Below, piece after piece: positions 8,270-16,325 of a stretch of 64,000 nt of DNA. The translations under genes were made by a program, and so were the position numbers. The notes beneath the pieces are model-generated. The model searched no databases and was not told where the DNA came from. It saw only the letters and a program-made list of their open reading frames with translations. This stretch comes from Fodinibius sp034521915 (lineage in GTDB: Bacteria > Bacteroidota > Rhodothermia > Balneolales > Balneolaceae). The stretch lies in contig NZ_JAXHLU010000008.1 in assembly GCF_034521915.1 (NCBI RefSeq), forward strand, positions 1 through 64,000, written 5' to 3'. Numbering within the stretch: the stretch's first letter is position 1; the number at the start of each line of letters is the position of its first letter.

Positions 8270-9500
8270 TTAGCTTTCATTGCCTTTATCAATATTCCGC
8301 TGCTTTTTAAGCAAGTTTTTAGCCCTCAAATGCGTGTATTTGTTCGTTACGTTGCTCGATGAATGTCCTGCCATAAATTGGGCTTCTGATGTATTAAAAC
8401 CCTGTTCAAGCCAACTCGTGATACGTTCATGCCTCATACCGTGAAGCGTTCGCGATTTGGGAAGCCCCGCAAGTTTAACATATCTCTTGAACTGCCGGTA
8501 CGCTCGATCACCGGTTACGGGCCAACCCTTTTTACTCCCTCCCAGGTAAATAAAAACGTGCTGGTCATACGTTGGCTTACCGCGAATATTGAAGTATTTA
8601 AGTAGATGCTTTTTCCAAATTTCATTGATCGGAATAAGCCGTTCGTTTCGGCCTTTAGTTGCCTCCAAATAGATTGCTGCCAATTCCCCACTATCGTAAT
8701 ACAAATTTTTTCCCTGCAGTCCGGAGTATTCAATATCAGAATCATAACCAGCTTCATTCTTTCTAAGTCCCCCATAAAAATAGCAACACATCAAAGGCTT
8801 AAACCACCGCTGGCCGTAATGCGGTTTCCATTCCGGCATCTGCTTCTTTCGCTCAACTTCAGTATCAAAGGCCTTAAAAATTTGCTGCAATTCATCTTTC
8901 GAAATCATTTTAGGACGCATGTTTGATTTTTTGTCCCGGCAAGTCTTTTTTGAGCGTCTTAAAATAATTTTCCGTAACGATCTCACGGTCCCGCAGCGTA
9001 TTCCAAAACACCCGTAGTTGCCGGTAGTAGAAATGTCGCGTAGCGCTTTTAATATTGGGCTTAAAAATCACCTTTTCGAAATGATACAATCCAACATGCT
9101 TGACAGGTAAATCAGCTATGTCATTGAGACTAATAAAATGCTCAACAGCCCTTTCGTATGCTCCCCGCTTGCTGGATCTGTTTTTACTATCATTGCGAAT
9201 GGTTTTATCAGATAGATGTGATTTGAGCCGGTAAAAATAATCGGCAGCCTCTCGGACGGTATGCACCGGCACTGGCTCATTCTTGTAGCTTTGTTCTTCC
9301 AGTATTTTTTGAGGATCGAAAGAATCTGAAAAAGGATTGATCTCTCCTCTTTCCTCCATTTCTTCTAAAAGCTGACAAGCCTCTTTAGCTTCATCTTTTT
9401 TGGTGATCCCCAGGCTCTTAGACTTTTCATTATTAACCCCATCTATCATTTTTACAAATCGGATATAATAATACTTTCCGCGCTTTCTTAATGATGCCAT
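8270..9500 (-). CDS. tyrosine recombinase (integrase) with one frameshift
   Basis: The ATG at 9500 starts MASLRKRGKYYYIRFVK, an N-terminal arm-binding region. A SAM-like core-binding domain follows to about residue 190. The frame then breaks in an A6 run near 8925-8930; removing one A joins it to the catalytic half. That half has the box I Arg (GGLRKNEA), HGMRHERI with the His-x-x-Arg pair, GHSS, and the nucleophile Tyr in NKYTHL. All catalytic residues are present, so a functional enzyme of about 410 residues is likely. It would integrate and excise the element at the tRNA gene to its right. Confidence 0.85.
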
Positions 9501-9520
9501 AACTTAATTGGTTTAAAATT

Positions 9521-9550
9521 GTTCCATAATTGTACCATAATTTATGGAAC
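9521..9550. promoter_or_regulatory. inverted repeat just upstream of the integrase start
   Basis: Arms GTTCCATAA and TTATGGAAC (9 bp each, perfect) enclose a further CCATAAT copy. It sits 20-50 bases before the integrase ATG. This is a plausible operator or recombination-directionality site. Function is inferred only from symmetry and position. Confidence 0.45.
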
Positions 9551-9556
9551 ACTCTC

Positions 9557-9612
9557 GGGAATGGGCGGGAATGAGCCGTTCCTTTTCATTCCCTTTCGTT
9601 CCCTTCCATTCC
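9557..9612. repeat. 10-bp-phased GGGA/TTCC iteron-like array
   Basis: GGGAATG occurs at 9557 and 9567, and TTCC cores occur at 9579, 9589, 9599 and 9609. The spacing is exactly 10 bases in each set, so the sites face one side of the helix. The second set is in inverted orientation to the first. Such arrays are typical of multi-subunit DNA binding, for example integrase arm sites, excisionase or repressor. Confidence 0.55.
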
Positions 9613-9637
9613 TTAGCTGTGCGCAAAAAGCAATAAA

Positions 9638-9681
9638 AAAAGGCCGTTTAATCGCTATAAACAGCGTTTAAACGGCCTTTT
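9638..9681. terminator. strong bidirectional terminator
   Basis: A 14-bp perfect stem (9638-9651 with 9668-9681) has GGCCG at its core, A-run and T-run flanks, and an inner CGCT/AGCG pairing in the loop. It would stop the leftward tRNA transcript before it enters the integrase region. Confidence 0.85.
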
Positions 9682-9700
9682 AGACTCATCAATAAATAAG

Positions 9701-9774
9701 TGGGCCCGGCAAGACTTGAACTTGCGACCAATCGATTATGAGTCGACTGCTCTGACCAACTGAGCTACGGGCCC
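9701..9774 (-). tRNA. tRNA with CAT anticodon, probably tRNA-Ile2
   Basis: The cloverleaf is complete: acceptor GGGCCCG with CGGGCCC, discriminator A, and anticodon loop CTCATAA. The anticodon stem and variable region (GTCGA...TCGAT, TTGGTCGC) look more like tRNA-Ile2 (lysidine-modified CAT) than elongator Met, but Met cannot be excluded. CCA is not encoded. Its 3' end faces the integrated element and is the likely attachment core. Confidence 0.85.
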
Positions 9775-9891
9775 AAAGTTAAAATAACCAACAGATTATT
9801 TGTCAGTTACTAAAAACTTTTTAGCAGTTTGTTTTACCAAACTTATCTCTTTATCAGCTAAGTCACTTAAAATGACGTAGCATGTTTAGTG

Positions 9892-9979
9892 TACCCGAGG
9901 CCGGACTCGAACCGGCACTGGCATTTGGATGCCAATCGGATTTTAAGTCCGACGCGTCTACCAATTCCGCCACTCGGGC
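9892..9979 (-). tRNA. tRNA-Leu (TAA)
   Basis: The acceptor stem GCCCGAG pairs with CTCGGGT, the anticodon loop CTTAAAA gives TAA, and a long variable arm typical of class II tRNAs is present. The T-loop is GGTTCGAGTCC. CCA is not encoded. It is probably co-transcribed with the next tRNA at 9701-9774. Confidence 0.95.
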
Positions 9980-10033
9980 AAACATCATAAACTGATTACC
10001 TTCCTGCAAATGATAATCAAATTTTCGAGAGAC

Positions 10034-10065
10034 CAAATATAAGGGATAATCAATTACTTCTACAA
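10034..10065 (-). promoter_or_regulatory. promoter for tRNA-Leu and tRNA-Ile2
   Basis: On the minus strand TTG (10063-10065) is followed by 21 bases and TATATTTG (10034-10041), a full match to the Bacteroidota-type pattern TTG-N19-21-TAnnTTTG. It lies about 55 bases before the tRNA-Leu 5' end. Confidence 0.65.
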
Positions 10066-10530
10066 TGTAATTTTAATAATGATTTTGCCCAATTTATTCA
10101 GCAAATTCAATTCCTTTATTCTAATACAAAAGCAGGCAACCTTCCCAATATTTTTAGTTGAATTAGTAATCCTTGCTAATTTCATGTACATGTTTTAGGG
10201 GTTTAGGGCTAATCGCGGAAATATTTTAGCAGTAATAATCAACGTTTTAGAACGACTCTCAATCTTTAGACTTTGATAAGACCAGTATTTAAGAATCCCC
10301 GAATGTAAATTACCCGCTAATGAATTGGTATTACCCATATGATATTATGGTAAAAAATAATAAATACATCATCACAGAAATGCTTCATTATACTGCTTGA
10401 ATATGACTATATTGATCTGCATGTTTGAGAATCTCAACGATCATTAAGTAATGACAATCATTATCTTTATCTATTCTGCCTATACTTATTCATATCCTCT
10501 TTTTTAAAAAGTCCGTGACAAATTAATAGA
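10066..10530. other. AT-rich intergenic stretch without recognised features
   Basis: No gene, tRNA or clear hairpin was seen between the two divergent promoters. The composition is AT-rich with stop codons in all frames. An RNA gene without an obvious signature could be missed. Confidence 0.5.
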
Positions 10531-10560
10531 TTGTCTTATACAACGATTTTGCTATTTTAA
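10531..10560 (+). promoter_or_regulatory. promoter for the receiver-domain gene
   Basis: TTG at 10531, a 19-base spacer and TATTTTAA at 10553-10560 nearly match TTG-N19-21-TAnnTTTG. The start codon lies 34 bases further on. Confidence 0.5.
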
Positions 10561-10593
10561 ACACGTTATCAAAAAAATGATTACTGATATTAT

Positions 10594-10974
10594 ATGAGTG
10601 AAGAAAAGAAAAAGGTCATCATTGTAGAAGACGATCTCATTCTCAATTTACTGTACGAGAGTTATTTAGAAAGGCTCGGATTTGAAACAGAAGGCGAGCT
10701 TGTTTACGGTAAAACAGCTATCGAAACAACTAAAAAATTTGATCCGGATTTAATTGTCATGGATATTTCCCTGGAAGGAGATATTGATGGCATCGATGCG
10801 ATGCTCAAAATCCGTGAGTTTTCTCAAGTGCCGGTCATTTATATTACCGGCAATTCTGATCCCTATCACGTGGAGCGAGCCAAAGATACAGATCCCCTGG
10901 ATTATCTGACGAAACCCATTGAGTTTGAAGATCTAAAAATGTCTGTTGATAAACACTTCTCTTCCAAATCCTGA
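10594..10974 (+). CDS. stand-alone response-regulator receiver protein
   Basis: This 126-residue protein is a single REC domain without an output domain. The acidic pair is in VEDD, the phosphoacceptor is Asp57 in IVMDISL, the switch Thr is in YITG and the conserved Lys is in TKP. Such proteins relay phosphate between histidine kinases or act by binding partner proteins. No kinase is immediately adjacent; the nearest is 2.2 kb downstream. It starts 36 bases ahead of the peptidase gene and may be transcribed with it. Confidence 0.9.
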   Translation: MSEEKKKVIIVEDDLILNLLYESYLERLGFETEGELVYGKTAIETTKKFDPDLIVMDISLEGDIDGIDAMLKIREFSQVPVIYITGNSDPYHVERAKDTDPLDYLTKPIEFEDLKMSVDKHFSSKS

Positions 10975-11009
10975 GATTCGTAATTACAACTTTCTAGATT
11001 ACCTAAGTT

Positions 11010-13034
11010 ATGTTTAAACCATTGCTATCATTTAGAAATGTGCTATTGCCAGTGGTTTTCGCTGCATATCTATTTGTAGGATGCACTGGAACACAACAAA
11101 CCACTGAAGAGTCTCAAACTACCACTCAAGAAAAAACAGTTCAACCACCTTCGGAATTGGATCGGTTGGTTCCCAACCCCATTACCGAAGAAATCCCCAA
11201 TGCATTTTTTAACGCTATTGAAAATGACACCCGTACAATGTCTGGTGAACCGGGCAAAAATTACTGGACCCAATGGACTAATTACGATATTGATGTTGAA
11301 CTACTGCCCGCTGATACGTTGGTAAAAGGTAACGCAAAAATAACCTATTACAATAATTCTCCTGATACATTGAATGCCCTATATATGGAGCTAGCTCAAA
11401 ATTTGCATGCCAAAGGGGCTCAGCGAAGCAGTCCGCAGGAAGTAACGGGCGGTATTAATCTACATAACGTTGGACTTAATGGTGATAAACTTAGCCAGAT
11501 GCAATCGCGCAGAGATCCATCGGGGTATGGCGTCAATGGCACTTTACTTTTTATTCGTCCGAAAAATGCGGTTGCACCCGGCGATTCTGCCAAGATAGAA
11601 ATTAGCTGGGATTTTAAAGTACCCCGGCGCGGTGCCAGCGGACGTATGGGTTATAGCGAAGACAATCTTTTCTACATTGCATATTGGTATCCACAGATGC
11701 GCGTTTACGATGATGTAGTTGGATGGATGACTGATCAGTTTACCGGCACTGCCGAATTCTATCACGACTTCGCCGATTATAATGTTGATATTACCGTCCC
11801 CGACCAATGGATGGTTGGCTCTACCGGTCAGCTTAAAAACGGAAAAGATGTCCTTGCCGAAGACATCTATCAACGACTTAATAAGGCCCATAACAGTGAT
11901 ACGGTAATGTCAGTTGTTACCGAAGATGATTTCGGATCAGTGACAAAATCACCTGAAAGCGGTACCCTGACCTGGAATTTTAAAGCGCATAAAGTGCGTG
12001 ATTTTGCTTTTAGTGTCACCAAAGAATCCAAATGGGACGCTACCCGAGCAAGTGTGGGTGACCTTGATGGCGACGGTGATGAAGAGTATACACACATAAA
12101 CGCCATCTATCGCAGCTCGGCTCCAAAATGGACAGACGGGGCCAAATTTACGCAGCATGCTATCACTTTCTTGTCTGAACAAACAGGCCTCGAATATCCC
12201 TGGCCACACATGACCTCAGTAGAAGGAGGCGGCATCATAGGTGGAGGCATGGAATTTCCGATGATGACCATTATTGGCGATTATAACAATCAATCATCGC
12301 AAGCCCTGTATGCGGTAATAGCACATGAGCTGGCACATATGTGGGTACCGATGATTGTGAGTACGAACGAACGCCATTACGCCTGGATGGATGAAGGCAC
12401 TACCACATACAATGAAAACCAAGCCAAAAAAGCATACTATCCGGAAGGTCCTGATTATGACCTCAATGATATGAAGAGCTACTTGCAAATTACGAATACG
12501 GATGCCGAAGGACCAATAATGCGGTGGTCTAATCATCACTACAACGGATTCGCATACGGGATTGCATCGTATCCCAAACCAGCATCGATGCTCGTAAGCC
12601 TGCGCAGCCTTTTGGGTGAAAAGACGTTCAACAAAGCTTTACATGAATTTATCGACCGGTGGAAGTACAAGCATCCTTATCCCTGGGATATGTTTAATAC
12701 CTTTGAAGATGTCGCAGGACGAGATCTGGACTGGTTCTGGAGAGCCTGGTACTACGAAACCTGGACGCTCGACCAGGCTGTTGGCAATGTATCCATACAA
12801 GATGGTACTACCCGAATCACAATTGAAGATCACGGTCAAGCACCAATGCCGGCCAACGTGGAAATCACAAAAAATGACGGATCTACCATGACCCGCACCA
12901 TTCCCGTTGATACATGGTTGGAAGGGGCAACACAAGCAGTAATTACGGTTGACGGTGATGTTACCAATGTAGTTATAGATCCCAATAAAAATTATCCTGA
13001 TACCAATAGAAAAAACAACAGCTGGCAAAAATAG
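11010..13034 (+). CDS. M1-family metallopeptidase, lipoprotein
   Basis: The signal sequence ends in lipobox FVGC at about residue 25, so the enzyme should be lipid-anchored on the periplasmic or outer-membrane side. The zinc site HELAH (His439, Glu440, His443) with Glu462 in WMDEGTT is complete, and the substrate-binding GGGMEFP precedes it at about residue 412. The N-terminal 400 residues form the expected beta-rich domain of gluzincin aminopeptidases. At 674 residues it lacks the large C-terminal helical domain of PepN, as is common for bacterial M1-like lipoproteins. It likely digests extracellular peptides. A terminator follows. Confidence 0.9.
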   Translation: MFKPLLSFRNVLLPVVFAAYLFVGCTGTQQTTEESQTTTQEKTVQPPSELDRLVPNPITEEIPNAFFNAIENDTRTMSGEPGKNYWTQWTNYDIDVELLPADTLVKGNAKITYYNNSPDTLNALYMELAQNLHAKGAQRSSPQEVTGGINLHNVGLNGDKLSQMQSRRDPSGYGVNGTLLFIRPKNAVAPGDSAKIEISWDFKVPRRGASGRMGYSEDNLFYIAYWYPQMRVYDDVVGWMTDQFTGTAEFYHDFADYNVDITVPDQWMVGSTGQLKNGKDVLAEDIYQRLNKAHNSDTVMSVVTEDDFGSVTKSPESGTLTWNFKAHKVRDFAFSVTKESKWDATRASVGDLDGDGDEEYTHINAIYRSSAPKWTDGAKFTQHAITFLSEQTGLEYPWPHMTSVEGGGIIGGGMEFPMMTIIGDYNNQSSQALYAVIAHELAHMWVPMIVSTNERHYAWMDEGTTTYNENQAKKAYYPEGPDYDLNDMKSYLQITNTDAEGPIMRWSNHHYNGFAYGIASYPKPASMLVSLRSLLGEKTFNKALHEFIDRWKYKHPYPWDMFNTFEDVAGRDLDWFWRAWYYETWTLDQAVGNVSIQDGTTRITIEDHGQAPMPANVEITKNDGSTMTRTIPVDTWLEGATQAVITVDGDVTNVVIDPNKNYPDTNRKNNSWQK

Positions 13035-13061
13035 TTTTATTCTCAATATAAATTATCATAC

Positions 13062-13087
13062 AAAAGGGCGCTATAAGGCGCCCTTTT
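13062..13087 (+). terminator. intrinsic terminator after the M1 peptidase
   Basis: A 10-bp perfect stem (AAAAGGGCGC with GCGCCCTTTT) has a 6-base loop and ends in T residues, 27 bases after the stop codon. It is symmetric and could work on both strands. Confidence 0.85.
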
Positions 13088-13214
13088 CTTATTTATATCA
13101 CTTATCTTGTCACAAGAAGCTTGTATTAAATGTCGTAAAATATTGCCCCTGTGGAATTTTATCACTTTATAAATTTCTTACCTTATATGATGAATATTTA
13201 GCAAAATAAAAGAC

Positions 13215-14912
13215 ATGAAACGATTCGGATCACTACAATGGATATTACTTGCTGCCGGCATTATTGCCATTTTAGGGCTCACCGGAATGAATGTCTATTC
13301 ATTATATGCCCTGCACGAAAATACACTGGAGTCGTCAAGAGAAAATAAAAAGCTCCATATTGCTGAGTTTACCGATAAAATTCGATACCGGTTTTTTAAA
13401 AAGTTTATCGGCCTTGGATCTGTTGACATTAATCGACTGCAAGAGCAGTATAAATCCACGGGACAATTTACGCCGGAAGTAACAAAATTGCTGAACAAAG
13501 CAGCCAAAGATTCTATCTATAGCGATATCTATTTTATTCCGTCCGGTTCTGATGCCTGCCAACAACAAAAATCCATTCTGCAATATGGTTCAAATAACAA
13601 GTTTCAACCAACATCCAACTATTCGACGGTAGTTTGTGACGGGATGGGGATTGCCCGTACTCAAATAAAAAGTCTGCTTGGCGACTACCAATACAATAAC
13701 AAGGTGCTCTTTGATTCACACCGCAGTATTACCATTGTACTTATTGATCCCTCGGAACAAGAGGTCTTTGGCTATCTTACAATGCCTTTTAACCAGGATT
13801 TTCTGCGTAACTCATATCTGCCTAAAGTCTTGGCTCAAAAATTTGGGGCCGAAGAACATCCCGGGATGAATGTCTGGCTACGCGACTGGACGAACAATGA
13901 GATTATTGCAAGCAGTAATCCCGATGCAACTTATGATCGTGAACAGATACAATTTGTTCAAAACTTCCCCGACTTCTTTGACTACTGGAAAGTTGAAGTT
14001 TCATTTACGGATGCATCCACAGTAGCAGCCAGTAACGCATCACTGATTAAAAACTTTATCGTATTGGGAGCAGCAATGCTGCTTCTGCTTGGATCGCTGG
14101 TATTCATGTTCAGATCCGCCCAGAAGGAACGTGCACTGGCTGAACGACAGGCGGATTTTTTGGCCAATGTTACCCACGAGCTCAAAACGCCATTATCAGT
14201 AATGCAGGCCGCCGGAGAAAATCTTGCCGACGGACGTGTTCAGGATCAGCAGCGACTTAAAAATTACGGCAGCCATATTTTTAGCGAAGCAGTTCGTCTT
14301 AGAAAAATGATCGACAAACTGCTTGACGTAGCCAAAGCCAACGCGGGCGAATCGCTTGTGGAACCTCAACCTACCGATATTGGAAAAGTCGCAAAATCCT
14401 ATCTCGATAAGCACCAGAAATTTTTCCGCGATAAAGATGTCACTCTTGATATTGATATCGACAAAAACCTCCCGGCCGTTAATATCGATCAAAATAGTCT
14501 GGAAACAATTCTCAGCAATTTAATTGACAATGCCATCAAATATAGTACTGATGAAAAATATCTTGGCATCCGCGTTTTTAAACAAAATGATTATATAAAA
14601 CTATGCATTGAAGACCATGGAATTGGCATTACTCCAAAAAACCTATCCAATATCTTCACGAAATTTTTCAGGGTTGAGGATTCTTTAACTGCTAAAACCA
14701 AGGGACACGGGTTAGGGTTATCAATTGTTAAAAACTTAGTTGAACTCAACTCAGGTTCTATTGAAGTTGAAAGTGAACCGGGCGACGGATCTACTTTTAT
14801 CATAACATTTCCTATCTTAAGCGCTTCAGATCAAATGGCTTCGCCAAATTCAGTATCAACAGAATCTGAAACAGAGTCGAGAAATAAAGAGCTTGAAGAA
14901 CATGTCAGCTGA
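13215..14912 (+). CDS. membrane-bound sensor histidine kinase
   Basis: There are two membrane helices, residues about 8-30 and 275-297, with a periplasmic sensor domain of about 245 residues between them. It has no HAMP-like linker of normal length. The H-box THELKTP carries the phospho-His at residue 321. The ATPase domain has N-box NLIDNAIKYS, G1 DHGIGI, an FTKFFRV box and G2 GHGLGLSIVKN. The tail of about 30 residues is polar and Glu/Ser-rich. The gene overlaps its downstream regulator gene by 11 bases, so the two form a coupled two-component pair. The signal is unknown; the sensor domain has no recognised fold. Confidence 0.9.
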   Translation: MKRFGSLQWILLAAGIIAILGLTGMNVYSLYALHENTLESSRENKKLHIAEFTDKIRYRFFKKFIGLGSVDINRLQEQYKSTGQFTPEVTKLLNKAAKDSIYSDIYFIPSGSDACQQQKSILQYGSNNKFQPTSNYSTVVCDGMGIARTQIKSLLGDYQYNNKVLFDSHRSITIVLIDPSEQEVFGYLTMPFNQDFLRNSYLPKVLAQKFGAEEHPGMNVWLRDWTNNEIIASSNPDATYDREQIQFVQNFPDFFDYWKVEVSFTDASTVAASNASLIKNFIVLGAAMLLLLGSLVFMFRSAQKERALAERQADFLANVTHELKTPLSVMQAAGENLADGRVQDQQRLKNYGSHIFSEAVRLRKMIDKLLDVAKANAGESLVEPQPTDIGKVAKSYLDKHQKFFRDKDVTLDIDIDKNLPAVNIDQNSLETILSNLIDNAIKYSTDEKYLGIRVFKQNDYIKLCIEDHGIGITPKNLSNIFTKFFRVEDSLTAKTKGHGLGLSIVKNLVELNSGSIEVESEPGDGSTFIITFPILSASDQMASPNSVSTESETESRNKELEEHVS

Positions 14913-15606
14913 TTCAAAAAAAATTATTATCGTCGAAGATGAACCCAGCTTAGTATTTACGTTACAGGATACATTAGAAAGTGAGGGATATGATGTTTAT
15001 ATCGCTGAAAATGGTGACGAAGCTGTTAAAATCGTCAAAGAAGAGCAGCCCGATTTAATGATTTTAGATCTGATGCTGCCGGGAATGAGCGGTTTCGATG
15101 TTTGCCGTACAGTGCGAGATCAAAATTACACCTTCCCAATTATTATACTTACAGCCAGAGATCAGGAAATTGACAAGGTTACCGGTCTCAATATTGGTGC
15201 AGATGATTACATCACTAAACCCTTTGGCGTAAAAGAGCTCCTTGCACGTATAAAAGCTCGTTTGCGTCGATCTGAGACCTATTCCAAAATGAAGCCTATT
15301 AAAGAAGTTGATCTTGATCCAATCCATGTAGACTTAACAAATGCAGTTGCCGAACATCCTGAGAAAGGGGAGCTTGAACTCACTACAAGAGAAGTAGAGC
15401 TTATACGCTATCTTGTTACCCATGCTAATGAACCGGTTTCGCGCGATGACCTGCTGGAAAATGTTTGGCGCTACGAATTCAGTACAAATACACGTACTGT
15501 TGATGTTCATATTTCAAAACTTCGATCGAAAATTGAACAACATCCCGACGATCCTAAATACCTGGTTACCCTTCACGGGGTCGGCTATATGCTTAAAATG
15601 AGCTGA
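14902..15606 (+). CDS. OmpR/PhoB-family response regulator
   Basis: ATG 14902 (MSADSKK) is preferred over an in-frame TTG at 14893. The receiver domain has EDE, the phospho-Asp at residue 56 in ILDLMLPG, a Thr in LTAR and Lys in ITKPFG. A winged-helix DNA-binding domain (about residues 150-234) shows LTTREVELIRYL and the typical end VRGVGY-like HGVGYMLK. It overlaps the kinase gene and should be phosphorylated by it, acting as a transcription factor for unknown targets. Confidence 0.93.
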   Translation: MSADSKKIIIVEDEPSLVFTLQDTLESEGYDVYIAENGDEAVKIVKEEQPDLMILDLMLPGMSGFDVCRTVRDQNYTFPIIILTARDQEIDKVTGLNIGADDYITKPFGVKELLARIKARLRRSETYSKMKPIKEVDLDPIHVDLTNAVAEHPEKGELELTTREVELIRYLVTHANEPVSRDDLLENVWRYEFSTNTRTVDVHISKLRSKIEQHPDDPKYLVTLHGVGYMLKMS

Positions 15607-15648
15607 TTATTCTAATCGTCTTTTCATCTATAACAAGACCGGCCCAAA

Positions 15649-16218
15649 TCATCCGTCGGTTATAAATGACGGATCTTCCTGCAAATTCTTGACAAAGTCC
15701 GGAAAGCCATTGATCTGATCCTCAAGCAGCTGCTGTTGAAATTGATCCTTAATCCCCTCTTTATCATCAAAATTTTCACTAACACGGGAGATAAAAACTC
15801 GGTCGGGAAAAATGTGAGCATTTCGGTAACCGAAGACCTGCTGCAGTTGCTCCACAGCTCGCATTGCACCAAATGCGCCATTGGCCTCTCCTATTAAAGC
15901 GATCGGTTTTTTAGCCAGACTGTTCGGAAACGGTAAATAATCAATGAATATTTTTAAAATTCCCGGATATCCCCCATTATATTCGGGACATACAACGACT
16001 AATCCATCCGCTGTAACCGCTGGCTCTACAAAATCATCAACTTCGGGTAATTCTTCTCCATACTTACCCCCCACTACTTGATCGAGAGGGAACTCCTGCA
16101 TATCAATGATATCGGTGGAGATTCCTTCCTGCCGGTATTTTCCCTGCACATATTTTGATACACGAAGGGCATTGGAATTAGGCCGATCTGTTCCGCTAAT
16201 AATTTTAAGGCTAATCAT
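15649..16218 (-). CDS. NADPH-dependent FMN reductase family protein
   Basis: This 189-residue flavodoxin-like protein has an N-terminal phosphate-binding loop (ISGTDRPNSNALRVS) and the family motif PEYNGGYPGILKIFIDYL near residue 80, both typical of azoreductase/chromate-reductase-like FMN reductases. The GEANGAFGAMRAVEQL segment lies where these enzymes contact FMN. It probably reduces quinones, azo compounds or other acceptors with NAD(P)H. It converges with the response regulator gene and is not obviously part of an operon. Confidence 0.85.
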   Translation of the reverse strand: MISLKIISGTDRPNSNALRVSKYVQGKYRQEGISTDIIDMQEFPLDQVVGGKYGEELPEVDDFVEPAVTADGLVVVCPEYNGGYPGILKIFIDYLPFPNSLAKKPIALIGEANGAFGAMRAVEQLQQVFGYRNAHIFPDRVFISRVSENFDDKEGIKDQFQQQLLEDQINGFPDFVKNLQEDPSFITDG

Positions 16219-16325
16219 AATATTTCATTAACTGTAAACGATGTCCAAAGATACTATTTCTTACCGATAAAATGGAAATACCACATCCCATAGCTATTCA
16301 AGCTTATTCAACTTAATACTCTATA

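Larger units (their letters stand above)
1..9700. mobile_element. right-hand end of an integrated phage-like element
   Basis: The stretch carries a tyrosine recombinase reading away from a tRNA gene, a lysis and peptidoglycan-degrading gene set, small membrane proteins, and virion-type genes. The ordinary chromosomal genes begin after the tRNA at 9701-9774. Integration into the 3' end of that tRNA is inferred from the arrangement: the integrase is adjacent and the tRNA 3' end faces the element. The left end lies outside the window. No terminase, portal, tape-measure, capsid protease or baseplate gene was recognised, so the usual tailed-phage layout is not visible. Coding frames are badly broken in the first 4.6 kb, which limits identification there. 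Confidence 0.75.

Noticed and set aside
8915..8935. Programmed frameshifting in the integrase at the A6 run
   Set aside because: No stimulatory hairpin or shift-site context was seen, and similar single-base breaks occur in rarA and rpoC. A homopolymer error is simpler.
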